Positions 35,122 to 44,463 of a DNA stretch of 64,000 bases are shown piece by piece; positions within the stretch are counted from its first letter, which is position 1; every line of letters begins with the position of its first letter. The position numbers and the translations under genes were made by a program. Under the pieces are notes generated by a model. It worked only from the letters and a program-made list of their open reading frames with translations. It was not told the DNA's origin and ran no database searches. The stretch comes from Photobacterium angustum (GTDB lineage Bacteria; Pseudomonadota; Gammaproteobacteria; Enterobacterales; Vibrionaceae), in assembly GCF_003026365.1 (NCBI RefSeq), contig NZ_PYOM01000008.1, forward strand, positions 158,982 to 222,981. Reading direction: 5' to 3'.

Positions 35122-36300
35122 TTGGCATCAAATAAAAAATGGGTCTCATTTTTATTACCTGTAATATGTGGCTTTACAGTTGCTAATATATATTACATCC
35201 AATCGATTGTACCTATCGTTATGAATGATTTACATATTTCATATTATATGGTGTCAATGATTTACACTATATCTTTAGCAGGTAATGTCACATCTCTAAT
35301 ATTTATAACTCCATTAGGTGATTTTTTTGACAGAAAACAGTTAATCAGTATATTATTTTTAACATTATCCCTTTCCTGTATACTTTTGTTTATTTCTACA
35401 AATATTTATGAGATATATATTTGTTCATTTTTTCTTGGTATTGGTGTTTGTATCATTCCAATCACGATCTCATATATTAGTACTCATGCAGATTTTGGAA
35501 TAATGTATATTGGTAAAATAATGTCTGGTGTATTGTTAGGTGCTCTATCATCACGTTTTTTATCAAGTTTATTTACTTCTATTTGGAACTGGAGAAGTAT
35601 TTATTTATTCTCATCAATAATGATGATCGTCTCATTATTTGCAATTCAAAAGGTACTTCCACAAGAGTTTAAACAAACCACAAAAAAAGCGTTTAAATAT
35701 ATTGATATTGTTATAAATAGCTTGTCGCTTTTGTTTAAAAATAAGGATGTAAGAATTTATAGTATATATGGTTTTATGGTAATGGCAGTATTTTCTGCGT
35801 TTTGGAATAATATATCAATATATCTTTCAGATAACTTTTCATTAAATCAAATATATATAGGTTTGTTCTCTTTAACTGGCGTTGCAGGAGTTTCTGTTTC
35901 TATTTTTTCTAATAGTATATTAAACAAAATAAAATATAATAGTAAACCACTTTTTTTTATACTATTAATGACATTTTTTATACTATCTGTAATTCAAAAT
36001 AATATAATTATTCTTGCTATTGGATCAATAATTATTGATGCTATGATTCAATTAATACACGTTAATAATCAATCTAATATATATATAAATTGTAATGGAA
36101 ATGAATCACAAGCTGCAAGTTGCTATATGACTTCATTTATATTGGGTGGTATTTTTGGTTCTAAAATTTCAGCTTTATTGTATGTTAATCATGCTTGGTT
36201 AGCTGTTTGTATTATGTGCGTTGTAATAGGTTTTATTGGATTTATATCATTTAATAAAAAACAAATATGTTTTAAAGGGGTAGATGATTTTGAAAATTAG
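35122..36300 (+). CDS. MFS transporter, DHA1-like (YnfM/drug-exporter type)
   Basis: A 392-residue membrane protein with 12 hydrophobic helices. The loop after helix 2 reads TPLGDFFDRKQLIS, the MFS motif A region in a DHA1-type variant, and FLGIGVCIIPIT resembles motif C. The start is a rare TTG: frame-consistent TTGs are at 35110 and 35122, and GAGG at 35112-35115 lies 6 bases before 35122, so I chose that. Composition is as AT-rich as the regulator pair it diverges from. Substrate unknown; likely efflux. Confidence 0.75.
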   Translation: MASNKKWVSFLLPVICGFTVANIYYIQSIVPIVMNDLHISYYMVSMIYTISLAGNVTSLIFITPLGDFFDRKQLISILFLTLSLSCILLFISTNIYEIYICSFFLGIGVCIIPITISYISTHADFGIMYIGKIMSGVLLGALSSRFLSSLFTSIWNWRSIYLFSSIMMIVSLFAIQKVLPQEFKQTTKKAFKYIDIVINSLSLLFKNKDVRIYSIYGFMVMAVFSAFWNNISIYLSDNFSLNQIYIGLFSLTGVAGVSVSIFSNSILNKIKYNSKPLFFILLMTFFILSVIQNNIIILAIGSIIIDAMIQLIHVNNQSNIYINCNGNESQAASCYMTSFILGGIFGSKISALLYVNHAWLAVCIMCVVIGFIGFISFNKKQICFKGVDDFEN

Positions 36301-36343
36301 GATAATGCTTAGAAATATTGCATAGCTATGATTTTAAAAAGTG

Positions 36344-36373
36344 AGTAGCAGGAAATTAAATCCTGCTACTTTT
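36344..36373. terminator. Terminator between convergent genes
   Basis: AGTAGCAGGA (36344-36353) pairs with TCCTGCTACT (36361-36370), loop of 7 bases, with T after and A before, so it can serve both strands. Confidence 0.85.
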
Positions 36374-36375
36374 AG

Positions 36376-37134
36376 TTATTCTAAATTATCGAAATCAGTC
36401 TTATCTATTAGAAAAGGAGCATTGAGCAAATAAGATTGACTTACAAAATGCTCAGCAAGCGTTCTGACTGTCTGTAAGTATTGCTCAAAATCCTCTTGGT
36501 GTTGTTGGCTGATATGTTGCGTCAAAATAAGTTGGCATAGTTCACCAGTAATCGAGTGTGAAATTTGTTCGACAAGTTTATATGTCGCTTGCTTTGATAG
36601 TTGAAACCCTTCATCAATATCTTGATTAACAATAACTCGGCTAAATACAAGATCGAGACTTTGTGCTATATCTTCTTGCTTTGTAAATGCGTTTATGAGT
36701 GATGTAATTTGTTGAATAGATAAAGCAGACATGACCATTTCACATTCAGTATTAAATGTATTTTCAACCAAATCAGCTGTTTCTTTCAAAGTGATATGGG
36801 TAAGTGTTCCACGCCTATTAGCCGCTTTAATAGCAAAGTCGTGCTGTGATTGACGAATAACCTCTGTCAATTTCTGTCTTATTTGATCAAAATCCTGAAA
36901 GCTGACACTCGATCCATAATGGCATTGCTTGCTGATGGTATTGAGAGACTCTCCTTGAAATGATTGCAGAAGTAAGTAGAGCGTGTAAGTGATCTTATTT
37001 TGAAAGATACACGCATTTTTTTTTGCACTATGGCTATTAGATGATGGATTTAATGCCATAGTGGTTAGGATTTGCTGCACAGCACTTTGAACTTCGAGTT
37101 CTAGGCTGGCAGTTTCGCATAACCTTGTGCTCAT
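36376..37134 (-). CDS. Unknown helical cytoplasmic protein
   Basis: A 252-residue protein without signal peptide or membrane segment, mostly predicted helix, rich in Gln, Thr and Ser. Recognisable but uninformative segments include FQNKITYTLYLLLQSFQGESLNTI near residue 45 and ITGELCQLILTQHISQQHQEDF near residue 195. No family was recognised. Codon usage resembles the neighbouring core genes rather than the AT-rich patch. It ends against a terminator shared with the MFS gene and has a long upstream region. Confidence 0.5.
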   Translation of the reverse strand: MSTRLCETASLELEVQSAVQQILTTMALNPSSNSHSAKKNACIFQNKITYTLYLLLQSFQGESLNTISKQCHYGSSVSFQDFDQIRQKLTEVIRQSQHDFAIKAANRRGTLTHITLKETADLVENTFNTECEMVMSALSIQQITSLINAFTKQEDIAQSLDLVFSRVIVNQDIDEGFQLSKQATYKLVEQISHSITGELCQLILTQHISQQHQEDFEQYLQTVRTLAEHFVSQSYLLNAPFLIDKTDFDNLE

Positions 37135-37427
37135 AAGCGTACTCCTTTAACGCTACTGCTCTTTAAGCATGATACATAATTATACGAATTTCACGTTTCA
37201 AATGTTTAAATGTGACCAATATTGTCGATAATGATTGTTTTTATAGAGAAAATTGAGAATTACGACATTTTTACTATGAATAGCGATCTATTTTTTATTA
37301 TGTCTTGTGTGAGATATATTTTGATTTGTGGTATTCCGTAATTTTTAGTTGTTTATCTACACTATAAAAGGATTTAGGTGCAGAGCTGTTAAGCTTTGTG
37401 AGTAATTCATCGAGTGTGGGATGTAAA

Positions 37428-37625
37428 ATGAAATAAAGTGCAAGAAATCAGCTAAAGGGGATTGTCACCAATATAGAATTTGGGGAAGTGACTGTTGAAG
37501 TGGCGCCGAATGTAGAATTAACATCTATTTTGACTAAGTAGACTTGTGATTAATTAGGGCCTACGGTTGGAAAAGAGGCTTTTCTTGTCATTAAAGCGTC
37601 AAGTGTGATGGTGGCAACTGAATAG
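37428..37625 (+). pseudogene. Degenerate molbindin (Mop/TOBE molybdate-binding protein)
   Basis: Reading from ATG 37428 gives MK, stop, SARNQLKGIVTNIEFGEV, then VELTSILTK, stop, TCD, stop, LGPTVGKEAF, LVIKASSVMVATE and a final stop. This matches the single-domain Mop proteins (SARNQLKG...VGKEA..VIKASSVMV) over their full length of about 66 codons. Three in-frame stops (37434-37436, 37539-37541, 37551-37553) break it without frameshift. GGGA precedes the ATG. Such proteins store molybdate or tungstate. It is clearly derived from a functional gene and apparently decayed by point mutations. Confidence 0.85.
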
Positions 37626-37797
37626 TGGCAGTGAAAAGAAGATTGCTATATCTAGTGTATTGATACAGCAATCTTATAATTTATCATGTAGCTAATTAGA
37701 GTGACTAATGGTGAGTTTTTGTTTTTTACCACTCTCACATATAAAGCGATTTGATTATAAAAATCATCAGTCTTATGTTTGCTTCTTTTGTAGGCTG

Positions 37798-38325
37798 TTA
37801 ACGTTCTAATTTATTAACTAGTTCTGTTAACTGCTGGTTTAAATCATCGTTATTCAATTTGTTTTTTTCTAAATCAAAGTTCTGATAGAAACTAGGTATA
37901 GATAATGATCCTACCACCTCGGCTGCAAAATAAGGTGCAGACGTAACAGCACTATTTAATACGCTAGCAGCGCCACCAGGACCTGGAGAAGTAGCTAGCA
38001 TGATCACAGGTTTATTTTGGAATACCTTTTGATCTATACGTGAGGTCCAATCGAAAATATTCTTATAAGCCGATGTATATGAACCGTTATATTCTGCAAA
38101 CGAAATTAAAATAGCATCCGCTTGGCCAATCTTATCGAAAAAGATTTGTGCTTGCTCTGGAATGCCTGAATTATTTTCACGGTCAATACTGTAAATCGCC
38201 ATCTCAAAATCATTAAGATCTAAAATTTCAACGTCATCGGTATTAGCTTGTGATGCCGCATAAGTCACTAATGCACGGTTGATAGAGTGTTGGCTATTCG
38301 ATGCCGCAAAAGCAAGTAGTTTCAT
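37798..38325 (-). CDS. NADPH-dependent FMN reductase family protein
   Basis: A 175-residue flavodoxin-fold protein. AFAASNSQHSINRALVTYA is the phosphate-binding N-terminal loop, SFAEYNGSYTSAYKNIFDW carries the flavin-binding PEYNxS-type motif with PE replaced by AE, and MLATSPGPGGAASVL follows. Family members reduce FMN, quinones or azo compounds. It stands divergent from the LysR gene with about 117 bases between them, a common arrangement in which the LysR protein controls the reductase. Confidence 0.82.
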   Translation of the reverse strand: MKLLAFAASNSQHSINRALVTYAASQANTDDVEILDLNDFEMAIYSIDRENNSGIPEQAQIFFDKIGQADAILISFAEYNGSYTSAYKNIFDWTSRIDQKVFQNKPVIMLATSPGPGGAASVLNSAVTSAPYFAAEVVGSLSIPSFYQNFDLEKNKLNNDDLNQQLTELVNKLER

Positions 38326-38442
38326 TTTTAAATCCCCATATCCACAAGTCTTTTAACAACATGCCGATGTTAACCTTTGTGCAGAGTGTATATTAGAGTT
38401 CAGGTGTAATTAATAGGCTAAAAGTGATTAGATAGATTCCAA

Positions 38443-39372
38443 ATGGCTAATAATAAATTGTTTGATGGCATCACTGTGTTTGTCCAAGTAGTGAAGTGCG
38501 GTGGCTTTGGTGCAGCTGCCGAAGTTACAGGACACTCTAATTCTTATGTAAGTAAAGAAATCACCAAACTTGAAAGCCGATTAGGGGTTCGACTACTTAA
38601 TCGCACCACAAGGAGCATTGCTTTAACTCCTGAAGGGAAGACTTATTATCAAGAGTGTGTTCAACTGATTAGTGATGCAGAACAAGCTATTGCGGAAATA
38701 ACACAAAGTACCGTTGAGCCAAAAGGAACGCTAAAAGTGAGTTGTCCAGTTTGGTTTGGCAAACATTATTTAGCCGATGTTTTCACAACATATTTATCTC
38801 GATATCCTGAAGTAACACTTGATCTAGATATGAGTGATAAGCCTATTGATGTGATTGCCGACGGTTATGATTTAGTTATCCGTGCAACTGCTAAATTAGA
38901 TGACTCGAGTCTAATTTGTAAGCGTATCTATAGAAGTAGAATTTGCACAGTGGCAACAAAACAGTATTTAAAAGACCATGGCTACCCTCAACATCCGTCC
39001 GAATTATCCGCTCACAGCTGCTTTTGCTATACAAATTTGAAAAAATTCAATATGTGGGAATACCTAGATAAAGCAGGCAACAAAACGCTAGTCGAGGTAC
39101 AGCAGCGTGTATTGAGCAATAATACGGAAATGTCACTAGAACTGGTTACAAAAGGATTGGGTATTATCCGTGTACCTGAATTTTATATTGAGACACAACT
39201 ACAATCAGGTGACTTAACGTTATTATTTGATGATTACATATTCCCTGAAATTGACGTTTATGCCCTTTACCCAACACGTAAACATGTCACATCGAAAGTA
39301 AGATTCTTCTTCGAAGTGTTGGATAAGTTACTAATAAATAAAAATAGATCATTAGATCACGATGTTTTTTAA
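38443..39372 (+). CDS. LysR-family transcription regulator
   Basis: A 309-residue LTTR with the N-terminal helix-turn-helix (VKCGGFGAAAEVTGHSNSYVSKEITKLESRLGVRLLNRTTRSIALT) and a C-terminal substrate-binding domain in which SCPVWFGKHYLADV and GYDLVIRATAKLDDSSL resemble the CrgA/DmlR-like group. It is transcribed away from the FMN reductase, its probable target. The gene ends about 150 bases before xylA, but there is no reason to link it to xylose because xylR is present. Confidence 0.85.
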   Translation: MANNKLFDGITVFVQVVKCGGFGAAAEVTGHSNSYVSKEITKLESRLGVRLLNRTTRSIALTPEGKTYYQECVQLISDAEQAIAEITQSTVEPKGTLKVSCPVWFGKHYLADVFTTYLSRYPEVTLDLDMSDKPIDVIADGYDLVIRATAKLDDSSLICKRIYRSRICTVATKQYLKDHGYPQHPSELSAHSCFCYTNLKKFNMWEYLDKAGNKTLVEVQQRVLSNNTEMSLELVTKGLGIIRVPEFYIETQLQSGDLTLLFDDYIFPEIDVYALYPTRKHVTSKVRFFFEVLDKLLINKNRSLDHDVF

Positions 39373-39518
39373 TAAAGCAAGTTGTTTGATTATCAAATAT
39401 GAGAGCAAGGACACAGATACTAAATTCATGAATAATGGTGTGAAATAACATAATTGAGCGAAGAAGGGGAAATCAGTCAGGATAGTCTTACTTTCAAAAC
39501 AAATCAGGATGTAAAACA

Positions 39519-40838
39519 ATGACTGAATATTTCCAAGGTATTACAAAAATTGAGTTTGAAGGACCAGAAAGTGACAATCCATTAGCGTTTCGTTTCTATC
39601 AGCCAGATCAAGTGGTACTAGGTAAAACGATGAAGGAGCATTTACGATTCGCGGCTTGTTATTGGCATAACTTTTGTTGGCCTGGTGCTGATGTTTTTGG
39701 TTCACCGACATTTGACCGTCGCTGGCAGCAACCATCAAACCCATTAGAAATGGCAAAAGCAAAAGCAAATGCTGCTTTTGAATTCTTCTCTAAACTTGGC
39801 GTTCCTTACTATTGTTTTCATGATACTGATGTTGCGCCTGAAGGAAGCTCTCTTTTTGAATACCGTAATAATTTCTCTGAAATGGTGGATATTCTTGAAC
39901 AGAAGCAAGAGGAAACCGGCTTAAAATTACTTTGGGGGACAGCGAATGCTTTTTCAAACCCTCGTTATATGAGTGGCGCAGCTACAAACCCTAATCCAGA
40001 AGTATTTGCGTATGCAGCAAGTCAAATTTCTCATGCAATGGAGGCAACTAAAAGACTTGGTGGAGAGAACTACGTTTTATGGGGTGGGCGAGAAGGTTAT
40101 GAAACACTTTTAAATACTGATTTACGCCAAGAGCGCCAACAGTTAGGGCGTATGCTTCAATTGGTTGTTGAGCATAAGCATAAAATTGGTTTTAAAGGGG
40201 CAATTCTAATTGAACCTAAACCACAAGAGCCAACTAAACATCAGTACGATTATGATGTTGCGACTGTGTACGGATTTTTAAAACAGTTTGGTTTGGAAAA
40301 TGAAGTTAAAGTAAACATTGAAGCGAATCATGCAACTTTAGCTGGCCATAGTTTTCATCATGAAATCGCAACAGCTATTTCATTAGGCCTCTTTGGCTCT
40401 ATTGATGCTAATAGAGGTGACCCACAATTAGGCTGGGATACGGATCAATTCCCTGTAAGTGTTGAAGAAAATACATTAGTTATGTACGAAATTTTAAAAG
40501 CTGGTGGTTTTACAACTGGTGGGCTTAATTTTGATGCGCATGTGCGTCGCCAATCTATTGATAACAGCGATTTATTCACGGGTCATATTGGTGCAATGGA
40601 TGTAATGGCCAAATCATTATTAAATGCAGCTGACTTGCTTAAGGATGATAAACTTTCTCAACATGTTGCTGAGCGCTATAAAGGCTGGAGTCAACCATTA
40701 GGTCAGGAAATCTTATCTGGTAATTTATCATTAGCTGCACTAACAGACAGAGCTATTACCAATAATTTCCAACCTAAACCAATTTCTGGTCAACAAGAAA
40801 CATTAGAAAATGTAGTTAATCGTTATATTTATAAATAG
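39519..40838 (+). CDS. xylA: Xylose isomerase
   Basis: A 439-residue TIM-barrel enzyme (E. coli 440) interconverting D-xylose and D-xylulose. Metal- and substrate-binding segments are [13 protein letters not shown] with the catalytic His-Asp, [29 protein letters not shown] and [15 protein letters not shown] lies before the ATG. A strong terminator follows, so xylA is monocistronic and separated from xylB and xylE, which lie beyond an MFS gene on the other strand. Confidence 0.97.
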   Translation: MTEYFQGITKIEFEGPESDNPLAFRFYQPDQVVLGKTMKEHLRFAACYWHNFCWPGADVFGSPTFDRRWQQPSNPLEMAKAKANAAFEFFSKLGVPYYCFHDTDVAPEGSSLFEYRNNFSEMVDILEQKQEETGLKLLWGTANAFSNPRYMSGAATNPNPEVFAYAASQISHAMEATKRLGGENYVLWGGREGYETLLNTDLRQERQQLGRMLQLVVEHKHKIGFKGAILIEPKPQEPTKHQYDYDVATVYGFLKQFGLENEVKVNIEANHATLAGHSFHHEIATAISLGLFGSIDANRGDPQLGWDTDQFPVSVEENTLVMYEILKAGGFTTGGLNFDAHVRRQSIDNSDLFTGHIGAMDVMAKSLLNAADLLKDDKLSQHVAERYKGWSQPLGQEILSGNLSLAALTDRAITNNFQPKPISGQQETLENVVNRYIYK

Positions 40839-40853
40839 TGATTTGTATTAGAT

Positions 40854-40882
40854 AAAAAGGCCAGTTTCAGACTGGCCTTTTT
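40854..40882 (+). terminator. Strong terminator after xylA
   Basis: AAAAAGGCCAGT (40854-40865) pairs perfectly with ACTGGCCTTTTT (40871-40882), loop of 5 bases. Confidence 0.93.
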
Positions 40883-41058
40883 AATTTCGTTAAACTTCCT
40901 ATATGATATAGAAATCTCATATTATGCTAATCAATATTTTCCTTATGATGTTATTAGATGGAGAATATTTAAATAATAACTTTAACGTTGAAATTAATTC
41001 CGCCTTATAAAAATAACGAATAAGGCTGAGGTATTTAAGTTATATAAAATGAAAATTA

Positions 41059-42444
41059 TTATCTAACGCTATTACCATAGTCTTTTTCTATAAAGAGTAA
41101 AAAAAACAGAGGTAATAATGCCAGCGAAGCAAAGCCCAAGAATGGTAATATTGAAATATTAGATGATATTAAACCACTATCACTTCCAAGCCGTATAAAT
41201 ATAGAAACCAAGGTGATTCCCATAGCGAATGATATTTGAGTAAACAGGTTGTTTAATACATTTGCTGAATTTAAATATGGTTTTGGTAGTTCTGAAAATG
41301 CTAGTGTGTTGTATAAACTAAACTGTAATGATCTCATACAACCAATTAAAAATAGCATTACACAAATATATAAAATATTATGTTGACCATACCAACACCC
41401 TAATATTGATAATGCACTTATTAATGAAGATATGATAAGTGGTTTTTTAAACCCGCATTTAGTTATTATCGAGGTTGTAAATATCTTCATCAAAAGGTTA
41501 CCAGCAAACATCGTTAAAATAATATTACCGGATTCAATCATTGATAGACCAAGTTCAGATTGAAGGAACAAAGGGATTAAAATCGGTAATCCACTGAGTG
41601 CAGCGCGACAAATACTTCCTGATATTAATGTATGTTTAAAGTTAACATCGTTATTCCATGGTGCTAAGGAAATGATAGGGGATTTAGATTTACTAATATG
41701 ATGGTTTAATAACACCCCCAAAATAACACTACTTGTGAGCAATCCCCAAGGTACTATGTTATTAATACCAAAGTTACTCAGCCAGTCTAAGCTTCCAAGT
41801 CCCATTACCAGCATAAGCGATGATAGTAAAAAGCCGAGTGAATCTAACTTAATTCGTGATTGTTTATTAATATATTCTGTAGGTAAAAAGTACCAAGCTA
41901 AGACAAATAAAATCATTGCAATTGGAATATTAATAAAGAAAATCCAGTGCCATGAGTAATAAGTTGTTATGTATGCACCTAATGATGGACCAAATATTGG
42001 CGCAATTAAGCCAGGCCAAACTAATATCGATATCCTCTTAGCAAGTTCGCTCTTTTTACTATTTTGAATAACAAATAGACGACCGACAGGTACCATTAAG
42101 GCCGCACCAACACCTTGAACAATCTCTGAACTAAGGAATAAATATATATTATTACTAAAGCCACAACCCAAAGAGCCGACAGTAAATAATATAATGGCAG
42201 ATAAAAAAGTGTTTTTACATCCAAATTTTTTAGCGGACCAACCACCGATTGGTAAGAAAATAGCAAGCGTCATAATATAAACAGCTATTGCCATTGTTAT
42301 TGTAGTCGAATGAACAGATAAATCGTCTGCAATATTGTTAATTGCAGTAACAGCAATAGTACTATCAAGCTGCTCCATAAAGAATGCAATAGCTATTAGT
42401 AGCGTAAGGCCTGTTAATCGATTAGATGAAAGGGAATTATTCAT
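41059..42444 (-). CDS. MFS transporter, DHA2-like (MdtD/HsrA type)
   Basis: A 461-residue protein with 13-14 hydrophobic helices. The N-terminus FFMEQLDSTIAVTAINNIADDL is the motif D1 region of the EmrB/QacA family, and VQGVGAALMVPVGRLF is near motif C. Length and pattern fit the MdtD/HsrA branch. The gene is AT-rich and sits between xylA and xylE without obvious functional link, so it looks like a later insertion into the xylose locus. Substrate unknown. Confidence 0.78.
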   Translation of the reverse strand: MNNSLSSNRLTGLTLLIAIAFFMEQLDSTIAVTAINNIADDLSVHSTTITMAIAVYIMTLAIFLPIGGWSAKKFGCKNTFLSAIILFTVGSLGCGFSNNIYLFLSSEIVQGVGAALMVPVGRLFVIQNSKKSELAKRISILVWPGLIAPIFGPSLGAYITTYYSWHWIFFINIPIAMILFVLAWYFLPTEYINKQSRIKLDSLGFLLSSLMLVMGLGSLDWLSNFGINNIVPWGLLTSSVILGVLLNHHISKSKSPIISLAPWNNDVNFKHTLISGSICRAALSGLPILIPLFLQSELGLSMIESGNIILTMFAGNLLMKIFTTSIITKCGFKKPLIISSLISALSILGCWYGQHNILYICVMLFLIGCMRSLQFSLYNTLAFSELPKPYLNSANVLNNLFTQISFAMGITLVSIFIRLGSDSGLISSNISILPFLGFASLALLPLFFLLFIEKDYGNSVR

Positions 42445-42802
42445 TATAAAATACCCCCTTTGTCATTATTTGTTGCAACTTTAAATTAGTCATAACTCTC
42501 CCTATAAATTCGATAACATAGGGATTTTCCGCACGCTATCGAACCATTGATTAAATGATTTGTAGCGCGCTCAATAACGTCAGCGCTTACGGACTAAAAG
42601 TGTTCTAGTCACCCTTGTAAGATTTGTGGGCTTTTATGATGGCAATCTTAATCGATTTTCATATAAATATAAATACCTAATTAGAATAAAATGAGAGGAG
42701 GCAAGCTGACTGTAAAGTAAAAAATGGATTTAATGTTTACTTACTTGCGCTATTTTGTTGTGGGTGCGTTTATTTGCAGCTAGATGATGAAGTGTAATAA
42801 AT
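42445..42802. other. Intergenic region upstream of the MFS gene
   Basis: About 360 bases with no ORF I can support. It holds the MFS promoter and a GC-richer patch (42550-42620) of unclear origin. Confidence 0.35.
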
Positions 42803-42830
42803 AAAATGCCTGAGATAAGTCAGGCATTTT
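42803..42830 (-). terminator. Terminator after the xylE-like gene
   Basis: AAAATGCCTGA (42803-42813) pairs with TCAGGCATTTT (42820-42830), loop of 6 bases. T-rich on both sides; on the minus strand it follows the xylE-like stop by 70 bases. Confidence 0.75.
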
Positions 42831-42900
42831 TTAGCAAAGAATACTTATTAGCTACAAATTTACTTTTACTTAATTATTTTTAAAACATACTAAGCACTAA

Positions 42901-44286
42901 TTAGTTATGAGTAACGGTCTCCAACTCATCAGGCTTTTCCCACAATTCTTCTAATTCCTCTAACGACTTTCCTTTTGTCTCTGGAACAAAGCGATGGACA
43001 AAATAAATTGTTACTAAACCCATAACACCATAGAACCAGAATGGAAAACCACCGTTAAACTCTTTAAATAGCCAACTATTTTGATCATTCATCATTGGGA
43101 ATGTTTGAGATACCGCATAGTTAGCAACCCATTGCGCAAAAACAGCGATTGATAAGGCTTTTGAACGAACATTATTTGGGAAAATCTCAGAAAGAAGTAC
43201 CCAAGTAACTGGACCTAACGATAATGCAAATGCAGCAATATAAGTAAGCACAAAGACGAGTAAATATCCACCAATTGCGTTCAAATAAGCCGCTGTACCG
43301 ATAGCTATCATACTAATAGCCATCAAACCAGCACCTAACATCATGAGAGGTTTTCGACCGTATTTATCAACAGTGATAATTGCAATAACAGTGAAGGTAA
43401 GATTTACCGCTCCAACTAATATTGTTTGGAGAAGTGCTATATCAGTACTTGATGAACTAAAACTTTTTAAAATTACAGGAGCATAATAAAGAAAAACATT
43501 TATACCAGTGACTTGTTGTAAAACGCTCAACATTATTCCGATCACTAAAATAGGTAAAATTTTTCGAGAGGTGATACTTGCGGTACTAACTTCAACCAAT
43601 GAATCCTTTATCTCTTTCCATTGGCTATCAAAGTCTTTTCCTTTGCTAATTTTAGATAATAGTTCTTTGGCTTGTTCATCACGTCCGCGCATTGCAAGCC
43701 ATCGAGGAGTTTCAGGGACACTAAATAATAAGAAGAAAAACAGACCTGCAGGGATCATTTCTGAACCAAACATATAACGCCAGCCCATTTCGTTTAGCCA
43801 AGATTCAGAGCCCATTAAGGCTATACCATAATTGACAAAGTATACCACTAACATACCGAAGATAATTGCAAACTGATTACATGATACAAGCGCTCCCCGT
43901 TTCTGTGGTGGTGCAATTTCAGCAATATACATAGGTGAAACCATAGAAGCGATACCCACACCAATACCACCAATAATGCGATAGAAAATAAAGGTCCAAT
44001 ATTGGTCTGGGACAGCAGAGCCTAACGCTGAAATAAAGAATAGTAATGCCGCAATGAGTAACGCACCACGACGTCCGTATTTTGTACTGGTATAGCCGGC
44101 CGCGATTGCACCAATAACACAACCTATTAGTGCGGATGCAGCGGCAAAGCCAAGCTCTGCTGGGTTAAGGTTAAAGAATATTTGCAGAGATTCTGTCGCT
44201 CCTGAGATTACAGCAGTATCATAACCAAAGAGGAGACCGCCAAGTGCGACCACGAGAGTTATTTGTAAAACATTAGGATGTTTCAT
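42901..44286 (-). CDS. xylE: D-xylose:proton symporter-like sugar transporter
   Basis: A 461-residue sugar-porter-family MFS protein with 12 helices. Signatures are GGLLFGYDTAVISGA in helix 1, GRRGALLIAA after helix 2, RIIGGIGVGIASMVSPMYIAEIAP, PETPRWL, QQVTGINVFLYYAP in helix 7 and VPETKGKSLEELEELW at the end. CGGAG precedes the ATG. Its place directly downstream of xylB and next to xylA makes D-xylose the likely substrate, though arabinose or galactose porters look similar. It has its own leader after the xylB terminator. Confidence 0.87.
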   Translation of the reverse strand: MKHPNVLQITLVVALGGLLFGYDTAVISGATESLQIFFNLNPAELGFAAASALIGCVIGAIAAGYTSTKYGRRGALLIAALLFFISALGSAVPDQYWTFIFYRIIGGIGVGIASMVSPMYIAEIAPPQKRGALVSCNQFAIIFGMLVVYFVNYGIALMGSESWLNEMGWRYMFGSEMIPAGLFFFLLFSVPETPRWLAMRGRDEQAKELLSKISKGKDFDSQWKEIKDSLVEVSTASITSRKILPILVIGIMLSVLQQVTGINVFLYYAPVILKSFSSSSTDIALLQTILVGAVNLTFTVIAIITVDKYGRKPLMMLGAGLMAISMIAIGTAAYLNAIGGYLLVFVLTYIAAFALSLGPVTWVLLSEIFPNNVRSKALSIAVFAQWVANYAVSQTFPMMNDQNSWLFKEFNGGFPFWFYGVMGLVTIYFVHRFVPETKGKSLEELEELWEKPDELETVTHN

Positions 44287-44416
44287 ACTTTGTGCTCCGT
44301 AGGGAAATGTTAGAATTGTGGAGCTATTTTTATACCTACAAGCAATGGGATAAATTACGATAAACGATAATTGTATTACGCTATTTTATTATTGTGATGA
44401 AGACCCATAACTAAAA

Positions 44417-44439
44417 AAGGCTACTGGTTAAGTAGCCTT
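44417..44439 (-). terminator. Terminator after xylB
   Basis: On the minus strand AAGGCTAC pairs with GTAGCCTT (44432-44439 with 44417-44424), loop of 7 bases, followed by six T residues. About 25 bases after the xylB stop. Confidence 0.85.
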
Positions 44440-44463
44440 GAATATTAAGTTTTATTATAAAGA

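Noticed and set aside
38443..39372. LysR regulator as a xylose-pathway regulator
   Set aside because: It diverges from the FMN reductase, and a full XylR is encoded in the same locus.
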